From Cafeteria roenbergensis (taxonomy: Eukaryota; Sar; Bigyra; Bicosoecida; Cafeteriaceae), in assembly GCA_008330645.1 (NCBI GenBank), contig VLTN01000023.1, forward strand, positions 413,793 to 477,792: 64,000 nt of DNA, in the 5' to 3' direction. Position numbers and translations under genes: made by a program. Under the pieces are notes generated by a model, which saw only the letters and a program-made list of their open reading frames with translations, did not search any database and was not told the origin of the DNA. This document shows positions 11,883 to 22,156 of this stretch, in pieces. Within the stretch, counting starts at the first letter, position 1. Every line of letters starts with the position of its first letter.

Positions 11883-12497
11883 TTATGCTTCACAGCGGCT
11901 TGCCCCTGCCCCGCTGGGAGGCACACGGCCCAGCACCGAAACGCCGTACACGGTCACTCGGCCAAAAAAGTCCGACGACGAGGAAAACACGACTTTGAGC
12001 CTCCTGGCCACGACAGCGAGGGCCCCGTCCTCACCCCGCACGAGAACGCCAGCCTTCTCGGCGGCGCCGCGATCAGGCTCGGGCAAGGCAGCTGCGAGCG
12101 CGCGCAAGTCCACGCTCTGTTCTCCGGTCGCGTCGGCGAACCGCGTGCGCCCCACCAACGCCCACTCCGCCCCCTTGCGCTTCACCGCGGTACTAGCATG
12201 CACTTCGGTGTCCAGGCCGGCAAACCCGCCCTGGAAGCTCGCGGCGACTGCCTCGAGGGCGCGCGGCGTCCAGGCCTCTTCCCCGTCGCGCTCCGCGTCG
12301 CTGCCGAGCTCCAGCTCCAGCCACTGCGGCACCCCCTGGTCGGAGTTCCAGCAAGTGCTAGCGTCGCCGTCAATTGCTCGCGCTGGGCCGTACTCGCGCT
12401 TCTTTCCGCCTAGAACGGTGGATGCCCTCGCTCGGCAGCCAAGCGCCACAAGGTCCAAAGCGGCCTCCGCTGCATGCGACCCTGCAGCGGCTGCCAT
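11883..12497 (-). CDS. NR2C2AP: NR2C2AP/TRA16-like discoidin-fold protein
   Basis: A single exon of 204 residues. It matches the small nuclear-receptor-2C2-associated protein family, a one-domain relative of the F5/8 type C (discoidin) fold. The signatures TCWNSDQGVPQW, SFQGGFAG and the C-terminal LKVVFSSSSDFFGRVTVYG appear in the same order as in animal homologs. It is longer than the ~140-residue animal protein because of an Ala-rich N-terminus and an insert between the QGGF and DFFGR blocks. The animal protein was described as a repressor of TR4-driven transcription. Protists lack that receptor, so the ancestral role is unknown. The gene is followed head-to-head, after ~815 bases, by the MscS-type channel gene. 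Confidence 0.8.
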   Translation of the reverse strand: MAAAAGSHAAEAALDLVALGCRARASTVLGGKKREYGPARAIDGDASTCWNSDQGVPQWLELELGSDAERDGEEAWTPRALEAVAASFQGGFAGLDTEVHASTAVKRKGAEWALVGRTRFADATGEQSVDLRALAAALPEPDRGAAEKAGVLVRGEDGALAVVARRLKVVFSSSSDFFGRVTVYGVSVLGRVPPSGAGASRCEA

Positions 12498-13312
12498 GGG
12501 AAGAGGGAGGGGGGGTCGATTGCCCCGCCCGACGGCGCCTTTGGCTGCGGCGCGGGACCCGGGGACTCGTCAAGCGGGGCGCAGGGTGCCTCTCGCTCAC
12601 TCCCGAAGCTGCAGTCAGCGCGCTCTGTCGAATCCTCAATGGACACGCGCCCGTTCACCAGGTTCGCTGCGCCAACGGGAGAGCGCGCGTGCGGCATGTC
12701 ACTCGGCCACCACGCTGCGTCGTTCGGCGTCACCCCGCTGCCGAGGCCGCGGGTGGGGGGCTTGTGCCAGGCATCAGCGCGCAGTGACTCCGCGGGGGGT
12801 GACCCAGCCAGGACGCACAGGCCGCGGCTCGATGCGTGCGTGGCTATGCCGCCGCGCCACGACAGCGTCGCTTGTCACCGAGCCGCCCACAGGAGGTTGC
12901 GGTCGCGTGAGAAAGCGGAGGCCGGCGGACGTCAGAGCAGAGCAACGCCGTCGGCCGGCAGCGGCCGGCTGCCCCTTTGCGCGCGCGCCCACTCGCCGCC
13001 GACTGCAGCCGCGGCCCTTTCTGGCGCCAGGGTCCCGACGACAGCTGCCTGACCATCGCCGTGTTGGTGGTCCGTCTGGCGGCCTCGTGTTGCAAGCAGC
13101 CAGACTCTTTGTTCCAGCAGCTCCGCTAGTCTCCGCCCTGAAGGCGGAATCTCGCGGCAGGACAGGAGCCCCCGCGCTCCCCCGCAGGCCAGGCTGCGCA
13201 GGCAGTGTGGCAAGCTAGCGAAGGACAGGGAGGCAGCCCTGCTCAGAGGGCAGGCTTCCGCGAATCTCGGCCCCGAGTCTCCAGCAACGCTTGCGACGTG
13301 CGTGGCCGTGGG
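12498..13312. other. Divergent intergenic region
   Basis: This 815-base region lies between the start codons of the NR2C2AP homolog (-) and the MscS-like channel (+). Several GC-driven open frames cross it, but none has a recognisable domain or intron logic. It presumably holds both promoters and 5' leaders. The exact start of the channel gene is uncertain and its leader may reach into this region. Confidence 0.45.
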
Positions 13313-16300
13313 ATGGCCGAGGGCACGACAGCGCGAGGCTCGAGCTCGCGGGCGGCTCGGGGAATCACCCCCCGCTCCATTGTACGTGCAGCGGTTCAGG
13401 CCCGCGACAGGCAACAGCGATTGCGATGGATCCCGAGCTGCAGGTGGTGCTGCCGCAAATGCGCCTCGTGTTCCTGCCGATGCGCACGGGTTTCGTGCAC
13501 CCGTGTGACACGCGAGCTGCGCGCAACGGAGGACGGCACCGACCCTGCTGGCGCCCCGGGTGGCAAGACGGGCGCCACCAGCGATGACGAGCAAGCCCCG
13601 AGCTCGTTCGGGTCAGGCAGCGCCTCCAGCGCGAACGGGGCCGTGACGGACGGGGACGACGACGACAGCTCCTCCTCGGGCGGCGACCACGACCCGCGAG
13701 ACGACGACGAGGGCGGCTGCTTGACCTGCTGCGGCAAGCCGTGCTGCGCCTGTTGGCCCTGCTGCGGCAGCTGCTGCGCTGGCCCCAGCGGCGGCGGCGG
13801 CGGCGGCGGCGGCGGAGGCCGCCACAGGCACGGCCGACCCACCTGCTCGGGCCGCTGCCGCCGCCGCTGCCGCCGTCTGGGAAGGACCGTGCACCGCCAC
13901 AGCCGCAGCCTCTTGACTCGCGCCCTGGAACAGCTCAAGGCGGACGCCCTGTGGTTCGTCGTGGCCGCGCTCTGCGTGGCGCTGGCGGCCGCTGTAAGCT
14001 CCACCGCGTCCATCGCGGCGTCGTCGGGGGCGTCCACCGGCACTGCAGCCACGGGCGAGGCCAACGCCGCTGCCGCAGAGTACCTCAATCTCGCGTCCAT
14101 CACCCTGGCCGCCGACCCGGTCTGCCGCTACGCCGCGCACCTCGCCCTCAGCATCCTCATGGCCCCCGTTCCAGACTCCCTCATCCTCGTCCGCTACTAC
14201 GTGCGCTCGCTGGGAGACCCCATAGGCCACGTGCTGGCAGCGCTGGGGTTCAGCGTGGTCTTCTGGGACTGGGCCGTCCAGGATCGGCCCAACGACAGCG
14301 TGGCAGCCCTCCGCCCGCAGCTGTCCGCGCAACTGCTGCTCGCCGCGGCGCTGCTGCTGCCCGCCGCCGTCGTCATGCGGGCGCTGCAGCAGAACATATC
14401 GCTGGCCGCCTTCTCCAAGCGCGCCGCAGCGGTGCGGAAGCGGCTTCGCGCGCTGCAAGCGTTCACGCTGCTGGGCGGCCTCGCAGGCGTCGTGCGCCGC
14501 CGCATGACCGGAAGGATCAAGAGGGCGCACAGGGCCGGCAAGCCGCTGCCGTGGGTGCCCCCCAGCGGCGCGAGGCCCTGGGGGCCCGCCGTCGACGGCC
14601 ACAGGAGCGCAGCCATCTACGGGCCGGAGGACCCAGCGGCGGCGGCGGCGGCGGCGGCGGCGGGGGGGGCGGGGGCAAGGCTTGCGCCAGGAGGCACCCA
14701 TATGCCCGCCACGGGGCGCGGCGGAGCGCAGCCGCTGCAGCACAGACAGTGGCACCACTCGCAGCAGCCGTACCCGCACGGCGCCGGCTCTGACCCGCAC
14801 CAGCGATACTACGAAGGGACGTTCGACGCGCCCCGCAACCAGCCGTTCGGCGACCACCTGACCCGTCACGGCGAGGGCAAGGTGTCGCCCCTGTCCGCGG
14901 GACGCTTCCCGGCCGACGACGCAGGCAGCTTCTCTGGCCACGACGCGACCTCGCAGCCCTTCGGACGCGGGGCCGCCGGCGTGTTTGGCTCGCACGCCCG
15001 GCGAGGGGGCGGCGGCGACTTTGCCGCTGGCAGGGGCGCCGTTGCGGGAGCTGCCGGCGGCGGCGCCGCCGGGGCTGGCCTGGCGTACGAACTTGGCCGC
15101 GGAGCTGCGGCTGCGCCCCACTACAGCCACCACCACCACCACCACCACCACTCGGCGGGGCTGTCGGGGAGCGCTGGCTGGGACGGCAGCGACGTCTCGC
15201 ATCTTGGGGACAGACACTCGCAAGGCACCCAGCCCCACGAGGCGTGGCCCCACCGGGGCGCCGGGGACTCTCACAGGTCCTCACAGGCCACGGGCCACCC
15301 GGCCCACGGCCACGCCGTGGCCTCGGCACGCCCCGGCTCGCGCCCCGCCGCGCCCGCGGAGGGAGCCCACGCCTTTGCCTCCTCGGCGCCAGCCGCCCTC
15401 GCGCCCGCACAGGCCTCCGCCCGGTCCACCCCGGCCACACCGGACCCCTTCGCGGCAGCGGCCGTGCCGCTCTCCATGGGCCTGGCGATGTCGCCGCTCG
15501 GCCACATGCAGCCGCCACCGGCGGCCGTGCCGGTGCCCTACGTGGTGGAGCACGCCCCCGACGGCCCGGCTGCGGCCAGGGTCCCCTTCTCTGGGCGCCC
15601 GTCGCTCAACACCGTCGCCGGCCCCACGACCACCGGCCAGCTTCCGGCCCTCCTCAGCCCGGTGCTGGAGGCTGTGTCGGAGGAGGACCGCCTCATGACC
15701 CCGCTCCATCGCTCGCGCGCTCCCTCCAGCGCCGCCGTCACGCCCCTCCAGGTCGGCAGAGCCGCGGCACCGTTCCGCGCCTCCCCGGGCGCGTCGCCGT
15801 TGCCCAGCCACGCCGCGGCGCTGGCGCCGCCCGTCGCCGTCCTCTCTCCGCAGGTGCTGCCCCATCCAGTGGAGATGGCGGTCAGACAGCCTGCCCCTCC
15901 TCCCATGGCGGCCCCGGGGGAGGTCGACACGGCGGCGCACAACCTCGGATACTCCCTCGCCGGCATGCCAAACATCCCCATCGGGACGGCGGCCACGCCG
16001 GTCATGCCGGATCCGCCCCTCAGCGCAGGCCAGGGCACGCCCATGACCAGCCCCGTCGCCCCCCAGCACGCTCCCGCGGTGCAGCACCCCTCTCCCAGGC
16101 GCGACCCGACGCCTCCCGAGTCGCCTGGCGACCGGCGCCGCCGCCTGGGCGGGAGGGGCCCTGCCCCCGCCTCCCCGAGAGCCTACGGCCAGCCGCCGAA
16201 GCAAGCCACCCCCCCGCGCAGCCACGAGGCCCGCTCCGTCGGCTCGGCGCGCGGCCGCCGCCGGTCGCACAGCGGAGGGCTGCACCACGACATGGCCGCC

Positions 16301-17312
16301 GCGCCCAACCCCGTGCTGCTCGCTGAGGAGGGGGTGCCGCCCCCGCTCGAGGCCGTGGGCGCGCGGCTGACGGCGCCCGGGCCCTCGCTCCTGCCCCTCC
16401 CCGGCACGATGGGCGGCACGGAGTGGAGCGGGCCGGGCCAGGCCGTGGCCGCGGGCGGGGTGGCTATCGATTTTCTCCCCCCCGGAGTGCCCGGCGACGC
16501 GCGGCCGGCGGGGCGAGACCTGGCCTTCGGCACGCGCCACCGCGCAGACCACCCGGACGCAAGGGCCGGAGCTGGGGCCACAAATGGGAGCGGCAGTGCT
16601 GCCAGCGCGGAGCGGGCGCCAAGCAAGCAGTCCGCTGGCAGCGGGCATGCCGCCGGCGCGACGCCGGCCGGCCGCAACCACCGGCGCGGCGCGTCGGACC
16701 CGAGCGGCGTGCTGCTTGATTTCTCCCCGACGACTGCAGCCATGGCTGTCGTCGGGTCTGGGCCCGGCCTGGCTCCAGCAGGGGCAGGGGCCCCCGCTGG
16801 GCCCGCCAGCGACGGCGCGCCAGGCGACGGGCTGGCCTCACCGAGGATCGACTGGCGGCTGCAGTGGGCAGCCGCGTCCAAGGCTCGGCGCGCCTCGATG
16901 GCCGGGGCAGATGCCACGCGGGCGGGCAGCGAGGGCGACGCGGAGGCGCTGACGTCGGCTGACGACGCCGCCTCGTCGTTGCCCGCCAGGCGGCCGGGCG
17001 GCTCCGGCCTTCGCTCGGCGCTGCGGCGCGGGCCTCGGTCCGAGTACGGTGGCTTCGGCCGGGGCGCTGGCCCCGCAGTGACTATGCCCAGCAGCAGCAG
17101 CAGCGTCGGGGCCTTCATGCCCGAGGCTGTCCGCCGCTCGCTGGCGAGCGGGGCGCCGGCCCCGCCCATGCGCCGGACCAACCCCGCAATCCTTCGCGCC
17201 AGGGCCACGTGGCGCGAGATCGCGGACGGCATGAACAAGGGTGACGGCGAAGGGACCCACCACCGGCGAGGCTCCGCGCGCTCGCGCTCGTCAGGCCGCG
17301 CCGCTGGCATGC

Positions 17313-17346
<34 letters not shown>

Positions 17347-20323
17347 GGCTGGGGGCGGCTCTGCCGGAAAATCGGGCCACAGCCGGGGCATGGCCAAGGG
17401 CGGCAGCGCCGGCGATCTCCGCGCTCTGGCTGAGGCCTCCTCTGCTCCCGGGAGGCCGGAGTCTGTTGTTGGGTCGGCCCCGGCCCCTGCGTCGCACGGC
17501 CGCTCCGGCGGGATCGTGCACATCCGGTCTCGAAGGCAGCTGCTGCAGCAGCAGCAGCAGGGCCTCGGAGCGGCGCACCCGTCGAGCGCCGACTTTCAGG
17601 CCCAGCAGCGGCAGCTCCAGCAGCGCCAGGCGCACCAGCGACAGGTCGACTACATGCGCCAGTACGGCGGCACGGGGCCCTCCGAGCCCGGGCCGGTGCG
17701 TGGTGCTCACCATCACGGCAGGCACAGCAGCGGCCGGGGGTCGGGGCCGGACCACGAAGCCGCCAACGCGGTCACGTTCGCCGGAGTTGACGGTGGCGCT
17801 CGGTGGCCGGGGGCCGCAACGAGCGGGGCGGGGACGTCGAGCCTCGGCGCGTGGCCTTCCCACCCAAGCGGGGGGCACGGTGGCCACGGGGGGCCGCACC
17901 CGCACGGACCCAGCTCCGTGGTCGCCAGGACGACGCCGCGCGCCCCCCGGTGGCTTGTGGCCCCGCGTCTCGACGACGTGTGGGTGCTTCCGGAGGAGGC
18001 TGAGGTGCTGTCCCTCGTCAGCGCCGTGCTTGACGACGACAACCGCGGGGACAACGCCCTCCCGCTGTCCTCCCGGCACGGCGGCCCTGGCTCCATCTCC
18101 GCGCTCGGGAGCGACAGCGCCAGGGGTAAGGGCAAGATTCTGAGCGGGGACTCCGTCGCTGGCTCCCTCACCTCCGGCATCACAAAGGGCCTGGTCGGGC
18201 AGGCGCAGCGCTTTGCCCTCTACGTCCTCCCGCAGGCTTCCCACCGCAAGCGGTACGGCCTCCCCCCCAAGCCTGCTGCTTCTGGCGCAGGCCCGGCCCC
18301 GCAGCCCAAAACCCCGGCCTCCGCCGCCGCGGCGACGCCCGACCCGCAGCTCAAGTCAGCGCCTCCCACAAGCACGGGGCTAGACTCTGGCGCCAAGGCG
18401 AGCGCCAGCGGCGACGCCGGTGACGCCGACGACGACTCCAGCACGGACAACAGCAACGGAAGCGACAGCGTCGCCGGGAGCGAGGGGGGCGACGAAGTGG
18501 CCCCGGAAGAGGAGGACCCGTCGCGCCTGCCCGCCAGGAAGCGCGTTTTCGTCGGGACGGACAGACACCCGCTGCCCTTCCTCGCCTCGGTGGGGTCGAC
18601 AGGCGTGGCTCGGCGCCTGGCCATGGAGGCCTTCGACCGCCTCGACTGGCAGCGGCACGGCGTGGTGTCGTACGACTCCCTCACGTCGGAGCTGCACCTC
18701 GACGAGGACGTTGCGGAGAAACTCTTCGAGCGCCTCGAGTTCTCGGTGACAAAATCGCTCACCCGCCGGGAGCTGGCTCTCCTCGTCTCGCAGGTGCTCC
18801 GAGACTGGACAAACTTGGGCAAGACTCTGGAGAACTACTCATCCGTGACGCAGGCACTGCGCATCGCCGTCTACAGCGTGTGGGGCGTGGCCGTGGCGAT
18901 GAGCGCCCTCCTGATTTTCAACCTGTCCATTCTGGAGATCATTGTGCCCATCTCAACCGTGGTGGTGGCGCTCTCGTTTGCGTTGGGTGAGCCGACGAGG
19001 CAGCTGGTGCTCAGCGTGCTGCTTCTGGCTGTGTACCAGCCGTTTGAAATCGGGGACCGCGTCTACATCCAGGGGGAGTCCCAGTACGTTCACCGCATCA
19101 CGCTCCTTGGCACGTGGTTCAGGACATTCCACAACAAGCTCAAGTGGATCGTGAGAGCGGCAAGTTGACTGCGCGCGCGACGGGTCGATCCATCGATCGT
19201 CTGAGCGCGCCGTGCGGCGCTGCGCGCGACTGCCCAAGCGCGCGAACGCCCCTCGTCGTTTCCGATGAGTTTCCGCGCTCGCTTTCCTCCCCCCCCCCTC
19301 CCACTTTCCCGCTTCTGCTCGCCCCGTCCCTCGCTTGTCGCAGCCAAACCACTTGCTCGCAAACCTGGTCATCGAGAACCACCGGCGATCCAAGGACGCC
19401 GTTGTGGAGCTTCACTTCCCCGTGGGCTACCGCACCACGGCGGAGCAGATCGACAAGCTCACCACGGCGCTCACCCATTGGATCCGCGCGCACCCGGCGC
19501 AGTGGCGGCCCGAGACTGTGGAGGTGAGAGGCTCGAATCCGCGCGGCGCCCCTGCCCGGTGTGCCCCGATTCCTCGTGCAACCGCGCGGCACCGCGCATC
19601 CGCGCGCTGCTGCGACGTCTGAAGCACGCGCACGCTTCCGGTGAGCGACTGCTGCGGATGTCGCCATTCCGTTTCCTTGCCTTTTCGCCCTCATCGCAGC
19701 TCTACGTCTACACGGCGTCGCCAGGCAGCGCCGAGATGAAGATTGCAGTGTGGCTGCAGCACCGACTCGCGTGGCAGGACGGCCTGAGCGTGTACTCGGA
19801 CATCGGCAAGGTGAACGTGTTCATGATGCAGGCCATGGTGCGGCTGGGCATCGAGTTTATCAAGCCCGTGCAGCCGGTCACGATGGCCCCCCCAGCGGTC
19901 CTTGCGCCGTCCATGCGGGCAACGGCGGGAACTACTCCGGACTTCGAGCGAATGTGGCACAACGGGGCGCCGGCCTCGGGCATGGGCTCGAGTGCAGGCA
20001 TGCCGCCGCCAGCTGGGGGCGCCGCGCAAGCGCCCTCGCAGCCGCAGGGAATCGGCCCGTCAGGGCGCCCCACCGGCGTCGACCAGGCCGCCGCTGAGTG
20101 GGTGCCGCTGCCGTATGACGAGTGCCTGATGCGCACGGACCCGGGGCGCGAGGCGTCCATCCAGCGATTCGACGCCAAGCGCTTCGGCTCCGACTTTGTG
20201 GACATCCGCACCGGACCGGTGGCCTCTACGTGGACCTGGCGGCTGAACTACGCGGACAGGGCTCGCCAGGCGCTCCGAAAGCGGTATGCGGAGGGCGTCG
20301 GCCACGGCGAAATTGTGGCATGA
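13313..20323 (+). CDS. Giant MscS-family mechanosensitive channel with EF-hand
   Basis: Exons 13313-19150, 19344-19523 and 19700-20323 join in phase 0 (donors GTGAGA, acceptors GCAG) to give about 2213 residues. After a Cys- and Gly-rich start, a first membrane block spans residues ~213-400. Then come about 1350 residues of disordered Pro/Ser/Gly/His-rich sequence, including an eight-His run near 15124-15150 and poly-Gly tracts. An EF-hand-like pair lies at ~1765-1835. The pore-lining MscS helices start at ~1847 (SALLIFNLSILEIIVPIS, then ALSFALGEPTRQLVLSVLLL). The beta domain PFEIGDRVYI continues across intron 1 into W-IPNHLLANLVIENHRRS, the canonical MscS block. The EF-hand/MscS pairing is as in fungal Msy and plant MSL10-type channels, so it is probably a Ca2+-modulated osmotic release channel. 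The start codon is the least certain part. Confidence 0.85.
17308..17350 (+). repeat. GGC repeat encoding poly-Gly
   Basis: An uninterrupted GGC run inside the disordered region of the MscS-like gene encodes more than ten consecutive Gly. A shorter GCG-type run encoding poly-Ala lies at about 14637-14665 in the same gene. Confidence 0.85.
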
Positions 20324-20594
20324 GTGCTGGTCTTGGTTGAGTCAAGGCCGCTTCAGCATTGGAAACTCGAAAGAGCACCACGCACGAGCAGGCGCAACGC
20401 GCGTGCGGCAGCGCCATTCAGGTCATTCGGGGTGCCTTGCACAGAGGCGGCCCCTGCGGCCGCGCGTGACCGGCGCTTGATGCGCAGCAGCGCGCGGCGC
20501 CGGCAGAGGCTGCGTGGTTGGGCAGCGCAGCAGCCGAGAGTCTTCGCGGCCGGCGGCACTTGCTTCCGCGAGGGAGACAGGCCGGGAGGCTGCC

Positions 20595-21932
20595 ATGGAC
20601 GAGATGTGGCTGGTAGTGCTTGCAGTCTGCGTCGCGGGGCTCGTGAGTGCACCGGCGCCGGCCTGTCGCCTCGCGCAGCCTTGCCTCGAAAACGCTGCCC
20701 AACGCTTGCGCCTGCTACGTTCCCACGTGTCGCCCCACCGCGCAGGGTGCCGTGGCCGCGTGGGTCAGCACGCCCATCATGTCGGCGTCTGCATCGCTGG
20801 CGATGGTGGACGATGCGACGGAGGGCGTGTCCCCGCACGACGAGGCTGGGTGAGCGCCGTGCGTCCTGGCCGCCCTGCGGCGGCTGCAGCTGGTGTTGCG
20901 CGCTGGCCGCATGCGCCATTTTTGGTCCCGCCTAGCGAGCGCGCGGCCAGCCACTTGGGCCCTGCGTGGGGGGGCGTGCCCTCGACTTGGCGTGCGTGCT
21001 TCCCGTGGCCGCCCCGCGTCCGCAGGGTGAAGGAGCTGCGCGCCGGAATTGTGGACAAGGCGAAAACCACCGCGTTTCCGAGCCTGATGCACGACGAGGC
21101 GACGGTGGACCTCACCCTTGTCGTTCCGGCCTACAAGGAGGAGACGCGCTTGCCCAAGATGATGGAAGAGACCTTGCCGGCGCTTCGCCAGCTGGAGCGC
21201 GAGGATGGCGTGCAATGGGAGATCTTGATCGTGGACGACGGCTCCTCCGACCGCACCAGCGAGGTTGCGGCCAGGCTAGTGGCCGAGCACCGCTCCGGGG
21301 ATAACCTCCCCGTGCGACTGTGCCGCCTCAAGCAGAACCGCGGCAAGGGCGGCGCGGTGCGCATGGGAATGATGCGCAGCCGCGGCCGCTTCCTGCTCAT
21401 GATCGACGCCGACGGCGCGACTGCCGCGCCCGAGATCATTCGCATCTACCGCAGCGGCAAGAAGCTCGTGGACGACAAGGGCCACGCCATGGTTGTGGGC
21501 AGCCGCGCCGACGCAGAGGACGGGACCGGGTCCAAGGCCAAGCGCCACGGCCTGCGCGCGCTGACGCAGTGGGGCATGCGAATGGCCGTGCGCGTCATCG
21601 GCGGCGTCTACGGCATCAGGGACACGCAGTGCGGCTTCAAGCTCTTCGCCCGCAACACAGCCCGCGTGGTGTTTCCCCCGCTGCACATCGAGCGCTGGGC
21701 GTTCGACGTCGAGGTGCTGTACCTTGCCACGCTGCAACCCGGCGGCGTCCCCACGCTGGAGCTGCCCGTCGAGTGGAACGAAATCGAGGGCAGCCACCTC
21801 GAGGTCGTGTCCGCCTCGCTGCAGATGATCCGCGACATGCTGGCCACCCGGCTTTGCTACACGCTGGGCATTTGGTCCAAAGCCGACGGCGCGCGTCGCT
21901 CTGGCTCCTGCGGAACCTCCAGCTCCGTGTGA
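20595..21932 (+). CDS. ALG5: Dolichyl-phosphate beta-glucosyltransferase
   Basis: Exons 20595-20642, 20746-20849 and 21026-21932 (donors GTGAGT and GTGAGC, acceptors GCAG) join in phase to give 352 residues. The N-terminus (MWLVVLAVCVAGLGAVAAW) is a membrane anchor. The rest is a GT2 glycosyltransferase with the ALG5 order of motifs: LTLVVPAYKEETRLPKMM, EILIVDDGSSD, KQNRGKGGAVRMGM, the metal-binding MIDADGAT, VVGSRA, RDTQCGFKLF and WAFDVEVLY. It transfers glucose from UDP-glucose to dolichyl phosphate on the cytosolic face of the ER, making Dol-P-Glc for N-glycan completion. Length is normal for the family (~330). All key residues are present. DPM2, from the parallel Dol-P-Man branch, lies ~24 kb away in this window. 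Confidence 0.93.
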   Translation: MDEMWLVVLAVCVAGLVSAPAPACRLAQPCLENAAQRLRLLRSHVSPHRAGCRGRVGQHAHHVGVCIAGDGGRCDGGRVPARRGWVSAVRPGRPAAAAAGVARWPHAPFLVPPSERAASHLGPAWGGVPSTWRACFPWPPRVRRVKELRAGIVDKAKTTAFPSLMHDEATVDLTLVVPAYKEETRLPKMMEETLPALRQLEREDGVQWEILIVDDGSSDRTSEVAARLVAEHRSGDNLPVRLCRLKQNRGKGGAVRMGMMRSRGRFLLMIDADGATAAPEIIRIYRSGKKLVDDKGHAMVVGSRADAEDGTGSKAKRHGLRALTQWGMRMAVRVIGGVYGIRDTQCGFKLFARNTARVVFPPLHIERWAFDVEVLYLATLQPGGVPTLELPVEWNEIEGSHLEVVSASLQMIRDMLATRLCYTLGIWSKADGARRSGSCGTSSSV

Positions 21933-22156
21933 CCCAGGCATGCCCCGCGCGTTGCGAAAGCCCCTCGGCCGGTGTCCGTGTGCGTGCGGCTGGAGGTGGT
22001 GCCCCAATCGTTGCCAGACTTTGGCTGCGGCCAGCGCGCTGCGCGGAGTGGCCACTTGCCCGCGCTCTGCCGCGGCGGCGAACGCTCCACACACGCTGCG
22101 GACCCCTCGCGGCTGGCACCGCGTCTCCAGCCAGCGCGCGCGCACGCGCTGCCGGA

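Noticed and set aside
1195-12497. Many long open frames on the opposite strand or in other frames of real genes, such as the 848-codon minus-strand frame over 4208-6754 and the 658-codon one over 9830-11806.
   Set aside because: In very GC-rich DNA stop codons are rare in all frames. These are Ala/Arg/Pro/Ser-biased, have no domains and mirror recognised or intron-consistent genes on the other strand.
13205-13312. A non-ATG start (GTG at 13205) for the MscS-like gene.
   Set aside because: Eukaryotic genes rarely start at GTG, and the first in-frame ATG at 13313 is available.
19524-19570. A possible tRNA T-arm (GGCTCGAATCCGCGCGG) in intron 2 of the MscS-like gene.
   Set aside because: No matching acceptor stem, D-arm or anticodon arm can be placed around it.
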